A stretch of 28,829 nt of DNA from a virus. Numbering within the stretch: position 1 is the stretch's first letter; each line of letters opens with the position of its first letter. The stretch spans positions 1 to 28,829 of IMG/VR virus record IMGVR_UViG_3300020475_000516, one strand, 5' to 3'. A model generated the notes under the pieces. It was not told the origin of the DNA. It worked only from the letters and a program-made list of their open reading frames with translations, and searched no databases. Below are positions 16,608 to 22,728 of the stretch, piece after piece. The position numbers were made by a program, and so were the translations under genes.

Positions 16608-16767
16608 AGGGAAACATTTTATTTAAAGCGTTTCTTCTTTCATTACAACCACAAGGTTTGTCTACTTTTTCAGATATTACATCTACTACCTTTTTAATTC
16701 CAGTAGCAGTTGTAAATTTATGTATTGTATCTCCCAAGCCTTTAGATTCATTACTTTTATTATTCAT
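16591..16767 (-). CDS. Small CGC-motif protein, 58 aa
   Basis: Translated by hand from the ATG at 16765-16767 to TAA at 16591-16593. It begins MNNKSNESKGLGDTIHKFTT and contains GIKKVVDVISEKV. A C-terminal motif reads KPCGCNERRNALNKMFPYGN. The CGCxxRRxxLNxxFPY ending is one I recall from small proteins of Bacteroidetes-infecting phages, which supports reality despite the length. The Cys pair could hold a metal or act in redox. It overlaps the holin candidate by 17 nt, so the two are translationally coupled. Its start lies at the edge of the ATTTA repeat. Confidence 0.65.
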   Translation of the reverse strand: MNNKSNESKGLGDTIHKFTTATGIKKVVDVISEKVDKPCGCNERRNALNKMFPYGNKK

Positions 16768-16785
16768 TTAATTTAATTTAATTTA
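16766..16785. repeat. Tandem ATTTA leader repeat (4 copies)
   Basis: Four head-to-tail ATTTA units fill the gap between the HExxH gene and the 58-aa gene, abutting its ATG. On the minus strand this is a TTAAA-type leader. The same unit precedes groEL. It may act as an A-rich ribosome-loading leader in a host without Shine-Dalgarno use. Confidence 0.6.
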
Positions 16786-17094
16786 TTTTGATTTACTATA
16801 AGCTTCTGCTTCCCATGGTAATGCAGAATCTCCTTCATGCATTTTACTTCTAGAGTAAGTTTTTCCTTTCCAATATACATTTTCATTATCATAATCTAAA
16901 TCACCTCTACGCATTTGATCTATATGAACTTTTTCATGTTCTACAACATCAGGTATTTCTGAAGCACATAAATCTTTATTAATAATAATAGTTCCATTAT
17001 TATTAGCTTTACCCATTGTGCCTTCTTCCATTGGAGTGTGATACACTGGTATTGGGTCATATGTATACGGTGGTTTTCCTAATTTAAATGCCAT
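16783..17094 (-). CDS. Small HExxH metalloprotease-like protein, 103 aa
   Basis: A gluzincin-like zinc motif HEKVH lies at residues 53-57 (DVVEHEKVHIDQMRRG). Acidic residues 38-44 positions later, in LPWEAEAYSK (E95 and E97), could be the third zinc ligand. The N-terminus has KPPYTYDPIPVYHTPMEE, then a GTIIINKDL strand before the active helix, the usual edge-strand and helix order of minimal metallopeptidases. At 103 residues it is a minimal fold. No signal peptide is seen, so it should act in the cytoplasm or virion. It directly follows (2-nt gap) a run of S-P-x-K proteins, which are possible substrates; that link is inference. The fold could also be a non-catalytic structural zinc protein. 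Confidence 0.6.
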   Translation of the reverse strand: MAFKLGKPPYTYDPIPVYHTPMEEGTMGKANNNGTIIINKDLCASEIPDVVEHEKVHIDQMRRGDLDYDNENVYWKGKTYSRSKMHEGDSALPWEAEAYSKSK

Positions 17095-17096
17095 TG

Positions 17097-17657
17097 TTAA
17101 ACTTTTTCTTTTGGTTGTACTTTTGCAAAAGTTTCTTGAGCGTGATCACGCGCATCAGCTAATAGATTTTTACCGCTCAAAGCGCCTTCTACTTTACCTA
17201 ATGCTTTCATACTTTTATATGCTTTACTTCCTCTTTGAACAAATTGAGTACCTTTTTTAGCTAGATTAGCAGCGGCAAATGCGTCTCCAGCGCCTGGCAC
17301 TGAAGAAAGACCATAAAGAACTGCGTTTTTACCATGTTGTTTAGCAGCGTCTTTATCTCCTGTTGCTAAAGCATGCAAACTTCTTCCACCAGATATAGCA
17401 GTATTAAGTATATCAATACCTGCTCCAATCGGACCTGGTGCAAAACCACCAACTGTAAGAACATCTTGAAATCTATCCAACCAACCTCTAGAGCTTTCAT
17501 TTTTAGAACTAGGTTTGCCTAGCTGCACATCAGAAGCTATATTATTTAGCTGTATAACTTGATCTGCTGGTGGTGTTTCTTGTTTTTCATCTCCCATTAC
17601 CCTTTTTCCAAATGCAAGTGGGGAGTTATGCCTACCTGGTTTTAAATAAAAAGGCAT
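17097..17657 (-). CDS. SPL-tagged protein with hydrophobic Gly/Ala-rich middle, 186 aa
   Basis: The N-terminus MPFYLKPGRHNSPLAFGK carries the SPL tag. A polar linker follows. Residues about 65-150 are Gly/Ala-rich amphipathic helices (GGFAPGPIGAGIDILNTAIS, VLYGLSSVPGAGDAFAAANL). This GxIPGxG / VPGAGDA pattern resembles the linker or pre-toxin domains that precede toxins in secreted proteins, and also membrane-active phage internal proteins. No toxin domain follows; the C-terminus is basic and polar. A virion internal protein that interacts with membrane during DNA entry is possible. The 5' neighbour abuts with zero spacing. Confidence 0.65.
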   Translation of the reverse strand: MPFYLKPGRHNSPLAFGKRVMGDEKQETPPADQVIQLNNIASDVQLGKPSSKNESSRGWLDRFQDVLTVGGFAPGPIGAGIDILNTAISGGRSLHALATGDKDAAKQHGKNAVLYGLSSVPGAGDAFAAANLAKKGTQFVQRGSKAYKSMKALGKVEGALSGKNLLADARDHAQETFAKVQPKEKV

Positions 17658-18191
17658 TTAGCTCATTTTCTTGTCACCAGAAAACTTGTGATTGTGAAAA
17701 TGTCTTTCCATTCCTTCAGACTCATGTCTACGATCAACAAGCGCTTGGCTTTTGTGACCATGCTTTCCACCTAAAGCGTCATCAAGTCTAGCGTTGTAAC
17801 CTTGATCTTTTAAAGGTGAAACCATTTTTGCCATAGATCCATCTTTTTCATCTTTATTGTAATGCATTGCTGATTGAAGTTCTACAGGTAATTTTTTTTC
17901 TTGCGCATCACTTAAGTGAGCCTTTACAGGCGAACTAAATCTTTGTGTAGCGTGCTTAGACATCCAAGACATACCTCTTCCACCAGTCATATCTTTAGTA
18001 AGTGGCATATCTGTTAACTCTCTAGAATCAGCATATCCCTTATTTTGATTTTTAGCTGGAGAATTGCTGGCTAGCATTCTATTACTAGAACCTTCTTCTT
18101 CTCTTTTTTTCTTATCATCTTCAAAGATTTTATCTTTGTCATCTCTGATTTGAATTCTTTCTTCAGCCATGTCTTTATCGTAATCTGCCAT
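17658..18191 (-). CDS. Charged disordered protein with three S-P-x-K motifs, 177 aa
   Basis: A hydrophilic protein with an acidic/basic mixed N-terminus (MADYDKDMAEERIQIRDDKD) and His/Asp/Lys-rich C-terminus ending HFHNHKFSGDKKMS. It holds three copies of the tag: NSPAKN near residue 44, SSPVKA near 87 and VSPLKD near 125. It has no hydrophobic core and is probably largely disordered. The repeated tag makes it the centre of the tagged-protein cluster; it could be a cargo, scaffold or processing substrate. The start is ATG after AAAATTAAAATT with no Shine-Dalgarno. Confidence 0.65.
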   Translation of the reverse strand: MADYDKDMAEERIQIRDDKDKIFEDDKKKREEEGSSNRMLASNSPAKNQNKGYADSRELTDMPLTKDMTGGRGMSWMSKHATQRFSSPVKAHLSDAQEKKLPVELQSAMHYNKDEKDGSMAKMVSPLKDQGYNARLDDALGGKHGHKSQALVDRRHESEGMERHFHNHKFSGDKKMS

Positions 18192-18209
18192 AATTTTAAT
18201 TTTTATATG

Positions 18210-18470
18210 TTATTTTTTCTTTTTTGTATATTTGCAACGCGTGTTTAACGCTGGTGTACCATCATCATCATATCCATCATCTCCAGCAAATCTTTGCGGA
18301 TCTTGACTTTCATAATCTGGTTCTGGTTCGTTTATTTGAGGAAGAATATCAGAGTTTTTTATTGACTCTTCCTGTTGTTTTTTGCTTTTAGCATCTAATT
18401 CTTCCATAGTAAAAGTCTTTTCTTTTAATGGACTTTTAGCACTAAATGTTTTTTGGAATGGTGAACTCAT
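18210..18470 (-). CDS. Small SPLK-tagged protein, 86 aa (paralogue of upstream gene at N-terminus)
   Basis: The first 15 residues, MSSPFQKTFSAKSPL, match the next upstream gene at 14 of 15 positions. The rest is unrelated: helix MEELDAKSKKQQEE, then acidic Asp/Gly/Pro-rich EPEPDYESQDPQRF, a GDDGYDDDG stretch and a basic tail with one Cys ending KYTKKKK. A conserved tag on a variable body suggests a targeting or processing signal. The start overlaps the upstream stop by one base (TAATG). Confidence 0.65.
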   Translation of the reverse strand: MSSPFQKTFSAKSPLKEKTFTMEELDAKSKKQQEESIKNSDILPQINEPEPDYESQDPQRFAGDDGYDDDGTPALNTRCKYTKKKK

Positions 18471-18709
18471 TATTTCTCTTGATTTTTATTTTTATTTTTT
18501 ACTTGCATTTTATCAAACTCGTCTGGATCTATATAACCATGCTTATCAACGTGGGCACTATAAGCTTTGTCATATTTATTAGTTATATCTAAAGCAAACT
18601 CATCTGGAACAGACGCTACTTTATGAATTTCTTTATCGTATCCACTACCTGTTGTATTAGTGTTTAATGGCGACTTAGCGCTAAACGCTTTTTGAAATGG
18701 TGAACTCAT
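18470..18709 (-). CDS. Small SPL-tagged protein, 79 aa
   Basis: It begins MSSPFQKAFSAKSPLNTN, the same N-terminal tag as the following gene, and then diverges: SGYDKEIHKVASVPDEFALD, a Lys/Tyr/Asp-rich YDKAYSAHVDKHGYIDPDEF, and a basic Asn/Lys tail. The middle is acidic-basic and may fold as a short helix. No known domain is recognised. It is coupled to the next gene (1-nt overlap) and separated by 3 nt from the previous one. Confidence 0.65.
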   Translation of the reverse strand: MSSPFQKAFSAKSPLNTNTTGSGYDKEIHKVASVPDEFALDITNKYDKAYSAHVDKHGYIDPDEFDKMQVKNKNKNQEK

Positions 18710-18712
18710 AGT

Positions 18713-18913
18713 TTAACTATTAGCGTGGTAAGCTGCTAAAACTTTATCTGCTTCTTCTTTGCTTGCAAATCCGTCTCTCCAAATACCACCTTTTTTATTA
18801 TTTAGGATAACAAATTTACCCCCTCTTTTTACTACACAACCTGAACCTCCTTCAGATTTTGCACATCCTTTGCCACTTGCTAAAAATGGACTTCCATACT
18901 GTATATAAGTCAT
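18713..18913 (-). CDS. Small Cys/Gly-rich protein with SPF motif, 66 aa
   Basis: The N-terminus MTYIQYGSPFLASGKGCAKS contains an SPF element related to the tags of its neighbours. Two Cys residues (GKGCAK and SGCVVKRG) follow. The rest, GKFVILNNKKGGIWRDGFAS, then a helix EEADKVLAAYHANS, resembles a short beta-hairpin plus helix domain. The helix ending is like that of small phage proteins with an ASKEEADKVLAAYHA pattern, but no function is known to me. Confidence 0.65.
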   Translation of the reverse strand: MTYIQYGSPFLASGKGCAKSEGGSGCVVKRGGKFVILNNKKGGIWRDGFASKEEADKVLAAYHANS

Positions 18914-18925
18914 AATTCTTAATTT

Positions 18926-19519
18926 TTATTGTTGTACTTTAAAAGCAAAAACTTCTGGGGTTTCTGGTCCAGCTCCTACTACCTCTAAGACTTTTACTAC
19001 TTGTAAATCTAAAACACTAGGTCCTACAGGCATAGGTAAAATTAAGAGATCGTTATTCACTGTTAAAACCGTCATTGTTCCACCAGAAGTAGTGTATAAA
19101 CTATATCCTTCACTGTTACCTGCTCCAGTTGGACCTGCTGGTCCTACACCTGTTCCTAATGTGGGGTTGTAATTTCCTCTATATATTTCTGCAACAAAAT
19201 CGCCAATTGGTATTGCTGCTGGAGGACTACATATATCAAATAAAACTATAGTATTTGTTGATACATCTATATACTCTATTTGAAAAATATATTCATCACC
19301 TGTAGCTACATTTGTACCGTATATAACATCACCACCACCTACGTTATTTTCAATTAATAATTGTGTTGTAGCAGGAGGAAGACTTGTTATAATAGGTTGT
19401 GGACCAGCGTTGTTATAAACACCAGTTAGACCTAAATCTAATTCTTGAACCACACCTGGTTGAGGAATATTTATTACAGTACAAGGTCTTACTTTTATTG
19501 CTCCGTTGTATATTGCCAT
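18926..19519 (-). CDS. Beta-rich structural-type protein with short collagen-like stretch, 197 aa
   Basis: The protein is mostly beta-type with many Val/Ile/Thr/Gly (MAIYNGAIKVRPCTVINIPQ, IENNVGGGDVIYGTNVATGD). A short GVGPAGPTGAG collagen-like tract lies near residue 130. After it come Ser/Tyr/Thr and hydrophobic strands (LTVNNDLLILPMPVGPSVLD). This is typical of appendage or decoration proteins that carry a short collagen-like linker. No tag motif or catalytic residue is seen. It sits between tagged genes, which suggests it is another virion component. The start is in AAAAAT-ATG context. Confidence 0.7.
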   Translation of the reverse strand: MAIYNGAIKVRPCTVINIPQPGVVQELDLGLTGVYNNAGPQPIITSLPPATTQLLIENNVGGGDVIYGTNVATGDEYIFQIEYIDVSTNTIVLFDICSPPAAIPIGDFVAEIYRGNYNPTLGTGVGPAGPTGAGNSEGYSLYTTSGGTMTVLTVNNDLLILPMPVGPSVLDLQVVKVLEVVGAGPETPEVFAFKVQQ

Positions 19520-19542
19520 TTTTATATTTTTATTTATTAATA

Positions 19543-19755
19543 TTATTTTTTAGCACACTCTGTAATAGGCATTCCCTTGTAAGAAAGAGGCGCTTTTAAT
19601 ACATGCATTCCATGAGGTCCTCTACTTGAACCTTTAGCATGAGGTCTACCTACTTGATCTAGTGGTCCGTCCCATATATGTGATTCACCTACTATACCAA
19701 CTTTAGTACCTGGCTTTAATTTTTCCATTCCTGGATCGTATTTTTTATTATGCAT
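19543..19755 (-). CDS. Small basic Gly/His-rich hypothetical protein, 70 aa
   Basis: I do not recognise this protein. It is basic and glycine/histidine-rich: EKLKPGTKVGIVGESHIWDG, GRPHAKGSSRGPHGMHVLKA, ending ITECAKK. An APLSYK element near the C-terminus is only loosely like the SPLK tag, so I do not count it. A KxGTKVGIVGES element suggests a small beta barrel. It lies among the small tagged genes. Confidence 0.65.
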   Translation of the reverse strand: MHNKKYDPGMEKLKPGTKVGIVGESHIWDGPLDQVGRPHAKGSSRGPHGMHVLKAPLSYKGMPITECAKK

Positions 19756-19765
19756 AGTTATTGTT

Positions 19766-20143
19766 TTAAATTATTTTGTTTCTTTCTTCAGGTGTGTTAA
19801 ATATTTGATTAGCATTATTAACCATTCCTTTTGAAAAACCAGTTTCATTATACGCTCCAGGCTGTATATTACCTGTCATGGTTGTTTCCATAGGATTTAA
19901 TATTCTTTGATCTAATTCATTTATTCTTTGAGCTTCAAAATTAGTAGTATCCATTTGCTCACCTTGATGCATAGTAGCTTCATGGTTTGAAATAGAGTTA
20001 TTATTTTTAGAAGCGGTCATCATTAAATTTGCAATACCAGCTAAACCACCAGTTCTACCAGTTAAAGTAGCGTTACCGGATCCACCAGTTCCAAATGCAG
20101 CAGAACCTGCTGCTCCTAATAATTTTAATGGACTTTTATTCAT
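19766..20143 (-). CDS. SPLK-tagged glycine/alanine-rich protein, 125 aa
   Basis: It begins MNKSPLKLLGAAGSAAFGTG, so the tag is at residues 3-7 (KSPLK) and is followed by a Gly/Ala low-complexity hydrophobic stretch of about 35 residues. The remainder is Met/Asn/Gln-rich and polar (MDTTNFEAQRINELDQRILN, MNPMETT-like). This tag-plus-hydrophobic design resembles the 186-aa protein further along. The start overlaps the winged-helix-like gene by 4 nt (ATGA), so it is coupled to the groEL-groES-regulator set. Confidence 0.65.
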   Translation of the reverse strand: MNKSPLKLLGAAGSAAFGTGGSGNATLTGRTGGLAGIANLMMTASKNNNSISNHEATMHQGEQMDTTNFEAQRINELDQRILNPMETTMTGNIQPGAYNETGFSKGMVNNANQIFNTPEERNKII

Positions 20144-20580
20144 CTGTTTTTATTTACATTTTTAATGGAAGTTTGTAAAACTTTATCTATATAAGTTTCA
20201 CCTTTCATTATTTTATTTCTTCTAGTACTAGTAGGTATATCTTCTTCATTTAACATAATTCTATAAATTCTTTGTATTAATTGTTTACCTTTAAATGAAA
20301 TTTTATATATATTAAATTTTTGAGTAGTTCTATTTCTATGTCGCCAAACCACTATCCAATCATTTTGTATAAGTTTATTCCAGCGCCTATTATCCCAACT
20401 ATAAGAATAACTGCCTAGTTCAAAATCTTTTTTACTAAACAAATCTATACAATCAAGATATATTAATAGTTCTAAATCAGCGTCATTCAAGCCGTTGTTT
20501 TTACAAGCCCATTTGCGTATTATACGGTAATGTTGCAGCAGTTTCAGATTTTTTACATCTGACGCCTCTAGCTTTTTCAT
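20140..20580 (-). CDS. Putative winged-helix (MarR-like) DNA-binding protein, 146 aa
   Basis: Residues about 12-50 form three short helices (LLQHYRIIRKWACKN, DADLELLIYLDCIDLFSK). Residues 60-72 (YSWDNRRWNKLIQNDW) look like a recognition helix. IVVWRHRNRTTQKFNIYKIS forms a plausible two-stranded wing near 76-96, and a final amphipathic helix (GKQLIQRIYRIML) follows. This is the MarR-type winged-helix order; the helices match by eye only. It could be a late-gene regulator or a virion DNA-binding protein. Its start overlaps groES by 4 nt (ATGA) and its stop overlaps the SPLK gene by 4 nt, so its level tracks the chaperonin genes. Confidence 0.55.
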   Translation of the reverse strand: MKKLEASDVKNLKLLQHYRIIRKWACKNNGLNDADLELLIYLDCIDLFSKKDFELGSYSYSWDNRRWNKLIQNDWIVVWRHRNRTTQKFNIYKISFKGKQLIQRIYRIMLNEEDIPTSTRRNKIMKGETYIDKVLQTSIKNVNKNR

Positions 20581-20837
20581 AAAACAACGACGACATCCCT
20601 GTCTTTTATAACATAGTACTTTTCATTTTTTAATTCAATGAAATGACCAGCATGTCTATCATAAAATATTTTATCATTTTTTTTAACACCTAAAACTTCT
20701 TCACCTACAGAAATAACTACAGCTTCAACATATCTAATATCGCTTCTATCATTTTTACTTAATAGTAAACCACCTTCAGATTTAGTAATATTTTCCTCTA
20801 TTTTTTGTATAATTAAATTTTTACCTACTGCTTTCAT
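20577..20837 (-). CDS. groES: Phage GroES-type co-chaperonin, 86 aa
   Basis: Reads as GroES: the start KAVGKNLIIQKIEENI gives the first strand, EGGLLLSK is the mobile loop (GGIVL in E. coli) that contacts GroEL, VVISVGEEVLGVKKNDKIFY matches GEVLAVG and VKVGDIVIF, and the end reads YYVIKDRDVVVV. At 86 residues it is slightly short of the 97-residue family norm. I choose the ATG at 20835-20837; a TTG one codon upstream is less likely. It starts inside the end of groEL, overlapping by 17 nt, so groEL is upstream. This is the reverse of the usual bacterial groES-groEL order. It caps the GroEL chamber in the cytoplasm while phage proteins fold. Confidence 0.8.
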   Translation of the reverse strand: MKAVGKNLIIQKIEENITKSEGGLLLSKNDRSDIRYVEAVVISVGEEVLGVKKNDKIFYDRHAGHFIELKNEKYYVIKDRDVVVVL

Positions 20838-22362
20838 CAATTCTAATATTATTAATTACACAATCAGTGGATAATATAGTAGTTGCTACAGAAGCCGCAT
20901 TAGTCAAAGCGCTTTTTGTTACCAATAATGGATCAATTATGCCTTCGTTTACCATGTGTACCATATTTCCTGTAACTACATTTATTCCATAACCTTCTTT
21001 TTTAGGAACGTTAGGAGTTATGCCAGCGTTTTCAAGTATTGTTTTAAATGGGTATAATATAGATTTTAATAATATCTCTTCGCCAATGTTTTTTTCATTA
21101 ATACTTGTTGCGGCATTTAATAATGCAATTCCACCACCAGAAACTATACCTTCTTTAATCGCGGCTTTAGTAGCGCATATAGCATCTTCTACTCTATCTT
21201 GTTTTTCTTTTAATTCAATATCTGAATTAGCGCCTACTTTTACTATAGCTACTTTAGCAGATAGTCTAGCTAATCTTTGCTCATAACCTATAACTTGATG
21301 TGGTTTTAATTTTGTAGTTAATTTTTCTTTTATATTAGAAATTATATCTTCTACTTCACTATTTACATCATTTACTTGAATTATAGTTTGATCATTACCG
21401 GTAGTTGTTTTTAAACATTCACCTAAATAATCTATTTGTATTGAATTTAAATCATCACCTAAATCCTCATTTATAATTTGAGCATTAGTAAGAATAGCTA
21501 AATCTTCTAGTATTTCTTTACGTCTTAATCCAAAGGCTGGTGGATCAACAACATTTATTTTTATATTACCTTTTATCTTGTTCATTACAAGAGCAGATAA
21601 AACAGGCGCTTCTACTTGTCCTATTATAAATAAAGCTTTATTTGCTTTTATAACATGTTCTAGTATTCCTTGTATTTGTCTTATAGAATCAATTTTAGAA
21701 TCAACTATTAAGACAAGAGGTTTATCTAATTCACATGTAGACGCTTCTTTATTTGTTATAAAGTTTTGGTTTAACAAACCTTTGTCATACTCTACGCCTT
21801 CAACAATTTCTATTTTTGTTTCACCTAATGAAGATGGTTCCATTATTACAACACCAGTTTTACCTACAGCTGTAAATGCTTCTTCAATTAAACTACCTAA
21901 TTTTTTATCATTATTTGTTGATATTGTAGCAATTTCTTTTATTTTGTCTTCTACTGGAACCGATACGTTATTTAAATAATTTATAACTTTATCTACAGCT
22001 GATAAAATACCTTCTTTAATTAATCTAGCATTTGTTTTATCTAATTTAGCATAAGCTTCCTTTAATATAGCGTGTGCAAGAATTGTTGCTGTGGTTGTAC
22101 CATCTCCAGCTTCTTTAACTGTTTTACGCGCTGCTTCTTTTATAAGTCTAGCGCCAATATTTTCTACAGGATTTAATAAGGTAATTGAATCTGCTACAGT
22201 AACACCATCTTTGGTTATTATGGGATTACCTTGCATGTCTTCAAGAATAACACATTTGCCGCTAGCTCCTAAAGTAGAGCTAACAGCTTTTGTGAGTTTT
22301 TCTATACCTTTAAATACCTGGTCTCTAGCTTCATCGCCAAAGTTCAGATTTTTTACTATCAT
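20821..22362 (-). CDS. groEL: Phage-encoded GroEL-type chaperonin (60 kDa family), 513 aa
   Basis: Clear group I chaperonin, about 35 residues shorter than E. coli GroEL (548). Hallmarks: ITKDGVTVA with D52, GDGTTTATILA with D87 (same numbering as E. coli), RVEDAICATKAAIKEG holding the catalytic D398 equivalent, and VSGGGIALLN. The apical domain runs roughly from EYDKGLLNQNFI to the INEDLGDDL region. Departures: TLGPKG becomes TLGASG at the phosphate loop, and the SPYF substrate/GroES surface becomes NQNF (Y199L, S201N, Y203N by alignment). The C-terminal GGM tail is missing. Folding of capsid or other phage proteins, as with T4 gp31-GroEL, is the likely job. Preceded by a TTAAA repeat leader; overlaps groES. 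Clearly intact. Confidence 0.9.
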   Translation of the reverse strand: MIVKNLNFGDEARDQVFKGIEKLTKAVSSTLGASGKCVILEDMQGNPIITKDGVTVADSITLLNPVENIGARLIKEAARKTVKEAGDGTTTATILAHAILKEAYAKLDKTNARLIKEGILSAVDKVINYLNNVSVPVEDKIKEIATISTNNDKKLGSLIEEAFTAVGKTGVVIMEPSSLGETKIEIVEGVEYDKGLLNQNFITNKEASTCELDKPLVLIVDSKIDSIRQIQGILEHVIKANKALFIIGQVEAPVLSALVMNKIKGNIKINVVDPPAFGLRRKEILEDLAILTNAQIINEDLGDDLNSIQIDYLGECLKTTTGNDQTIIQVNDVNSEVEDIISNIKEKLTTKLKPHQVIGYEQRLARLSAKVAIVKVGANSDIELKEKQDRVEDAICATKAAIKEGIVSGGGIALLNAATSINEKNIGEEILLKSILYPFKTILENAGITPNVPKKEGYGINVVTGNMVHMVNEGIIDPLLVTKSALTNAASVATTILSTDCVINNIRIDESSR

Positions 22363-22385
22363 TTAATTTAATTTAATTTAATTTA
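22361..22385. repeat. Tandem ATTTA leader repeat before groEL (5 copies)
   Basis: Five ATTTA units begin at the groEL start codon and fill almost the whole 24-nt gap to the previous gene's stop. On the minus strand they form a run of TTAAA ending in AATG. The same unit (4 copies) precedes the 58-aa gene. It is either slippage-prone filler or an A-rich translation leader. Confidence 0.65.
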
Positions 22386-22386
22386 A

Positions 22387-22674
22387 TTATTCAAAGGTTT
22401 TAACGACTTTTGGACCTTTTAAGAAATCTACTTTTTTCGCATAATGTTCTACTGATCCATCAATAGCTTGCTCTGCGCCTTCCATAGTTTCTCTTCTTGT
22501 CACGTCGTTCCAAGTATCTTCATTTGGATCTTGGTATTCAGTTTGATAAAAACCGTTAGGTAATTGGGTTATTCTCCAGTTCTTTTTTTCTGAAAGATGT
22601 TTCCAAAGGTTAATGGTTTCTTCTGTAATTTGTGGTTGACTATTCCACGTTTTAGTCTGGTAATAAAACGTCAT
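22387..22674 (-). CDS. Small conserved-looking hypothetical protein, 95 aa
   Basis: I do not recognise a function. The sequence has an orderly folded look: MTFYYQTKTWNSQPQI, a helix ETINLWKHLSEKKNWR, a strand ITQLPNGFYQTEYQDP, and a helix MEGAEQAIDGSVEHYAKKVD ending FLKGPKVVKTFE. A KxWRIxQLPNGFYQTEY pattern is one I have met in small phage proteins without a known role. It immediately precedes groEL, which could point to co-expression. Confidence 0.7.
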   Translation of the reverse strand: MTFYYQTKTWNSQPQITEETINLWKHLSEKKNWRITQLPNGFYQTEYQDPNEDTWNDVTRRETMEGAEQAIDGSVEHYAKKVDFLKGPKVVKTFE

Positions 22675-22707
22675 AATGTTTGGTTTTAAGTTTATATTTG
22701 GTTTATT

Positions 22708-22725
22708 GCTCTACCCGAGCAGGGT
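22708..22725 (-). other. Possible alternative hairpins in a 54-nt gap
   Basis: ACCC (22713-22716) can pair with GGGT (22722-22725), while GCTC (22708-22711) can pair with GAGC (22717-22720). The two 4-bp stems are mutually exclusive. They lie just after the 216-aa gene's stop. The stems are short and may be chance. Confidence 0.25.
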
Positions 22726-22728
22726 GTA

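Noticed and set aside
16137-17657. Endolysin next to the holin candidate
   Set aside because: No lysozyme, amidase or transglycosylase motif was seen nearby; the HExxH protein is too small and lacks a cell-wall binding part, so it was not called an endolysin.
19099-19140. Collagen-like GPAGPTG tract as a true collagen repeat
   Set aside because: Only about three triplets; treated as a short linker.
20838-20840. TTG start for groES
   Set aside because: The following codon is ATG and matches the usual GroES N-terminus.
21578-21979. Rightward open frame of 133 codons opposite groEL
   Set aside because: It is antisense to an intact, clearly homologous groEL and shows no domain.
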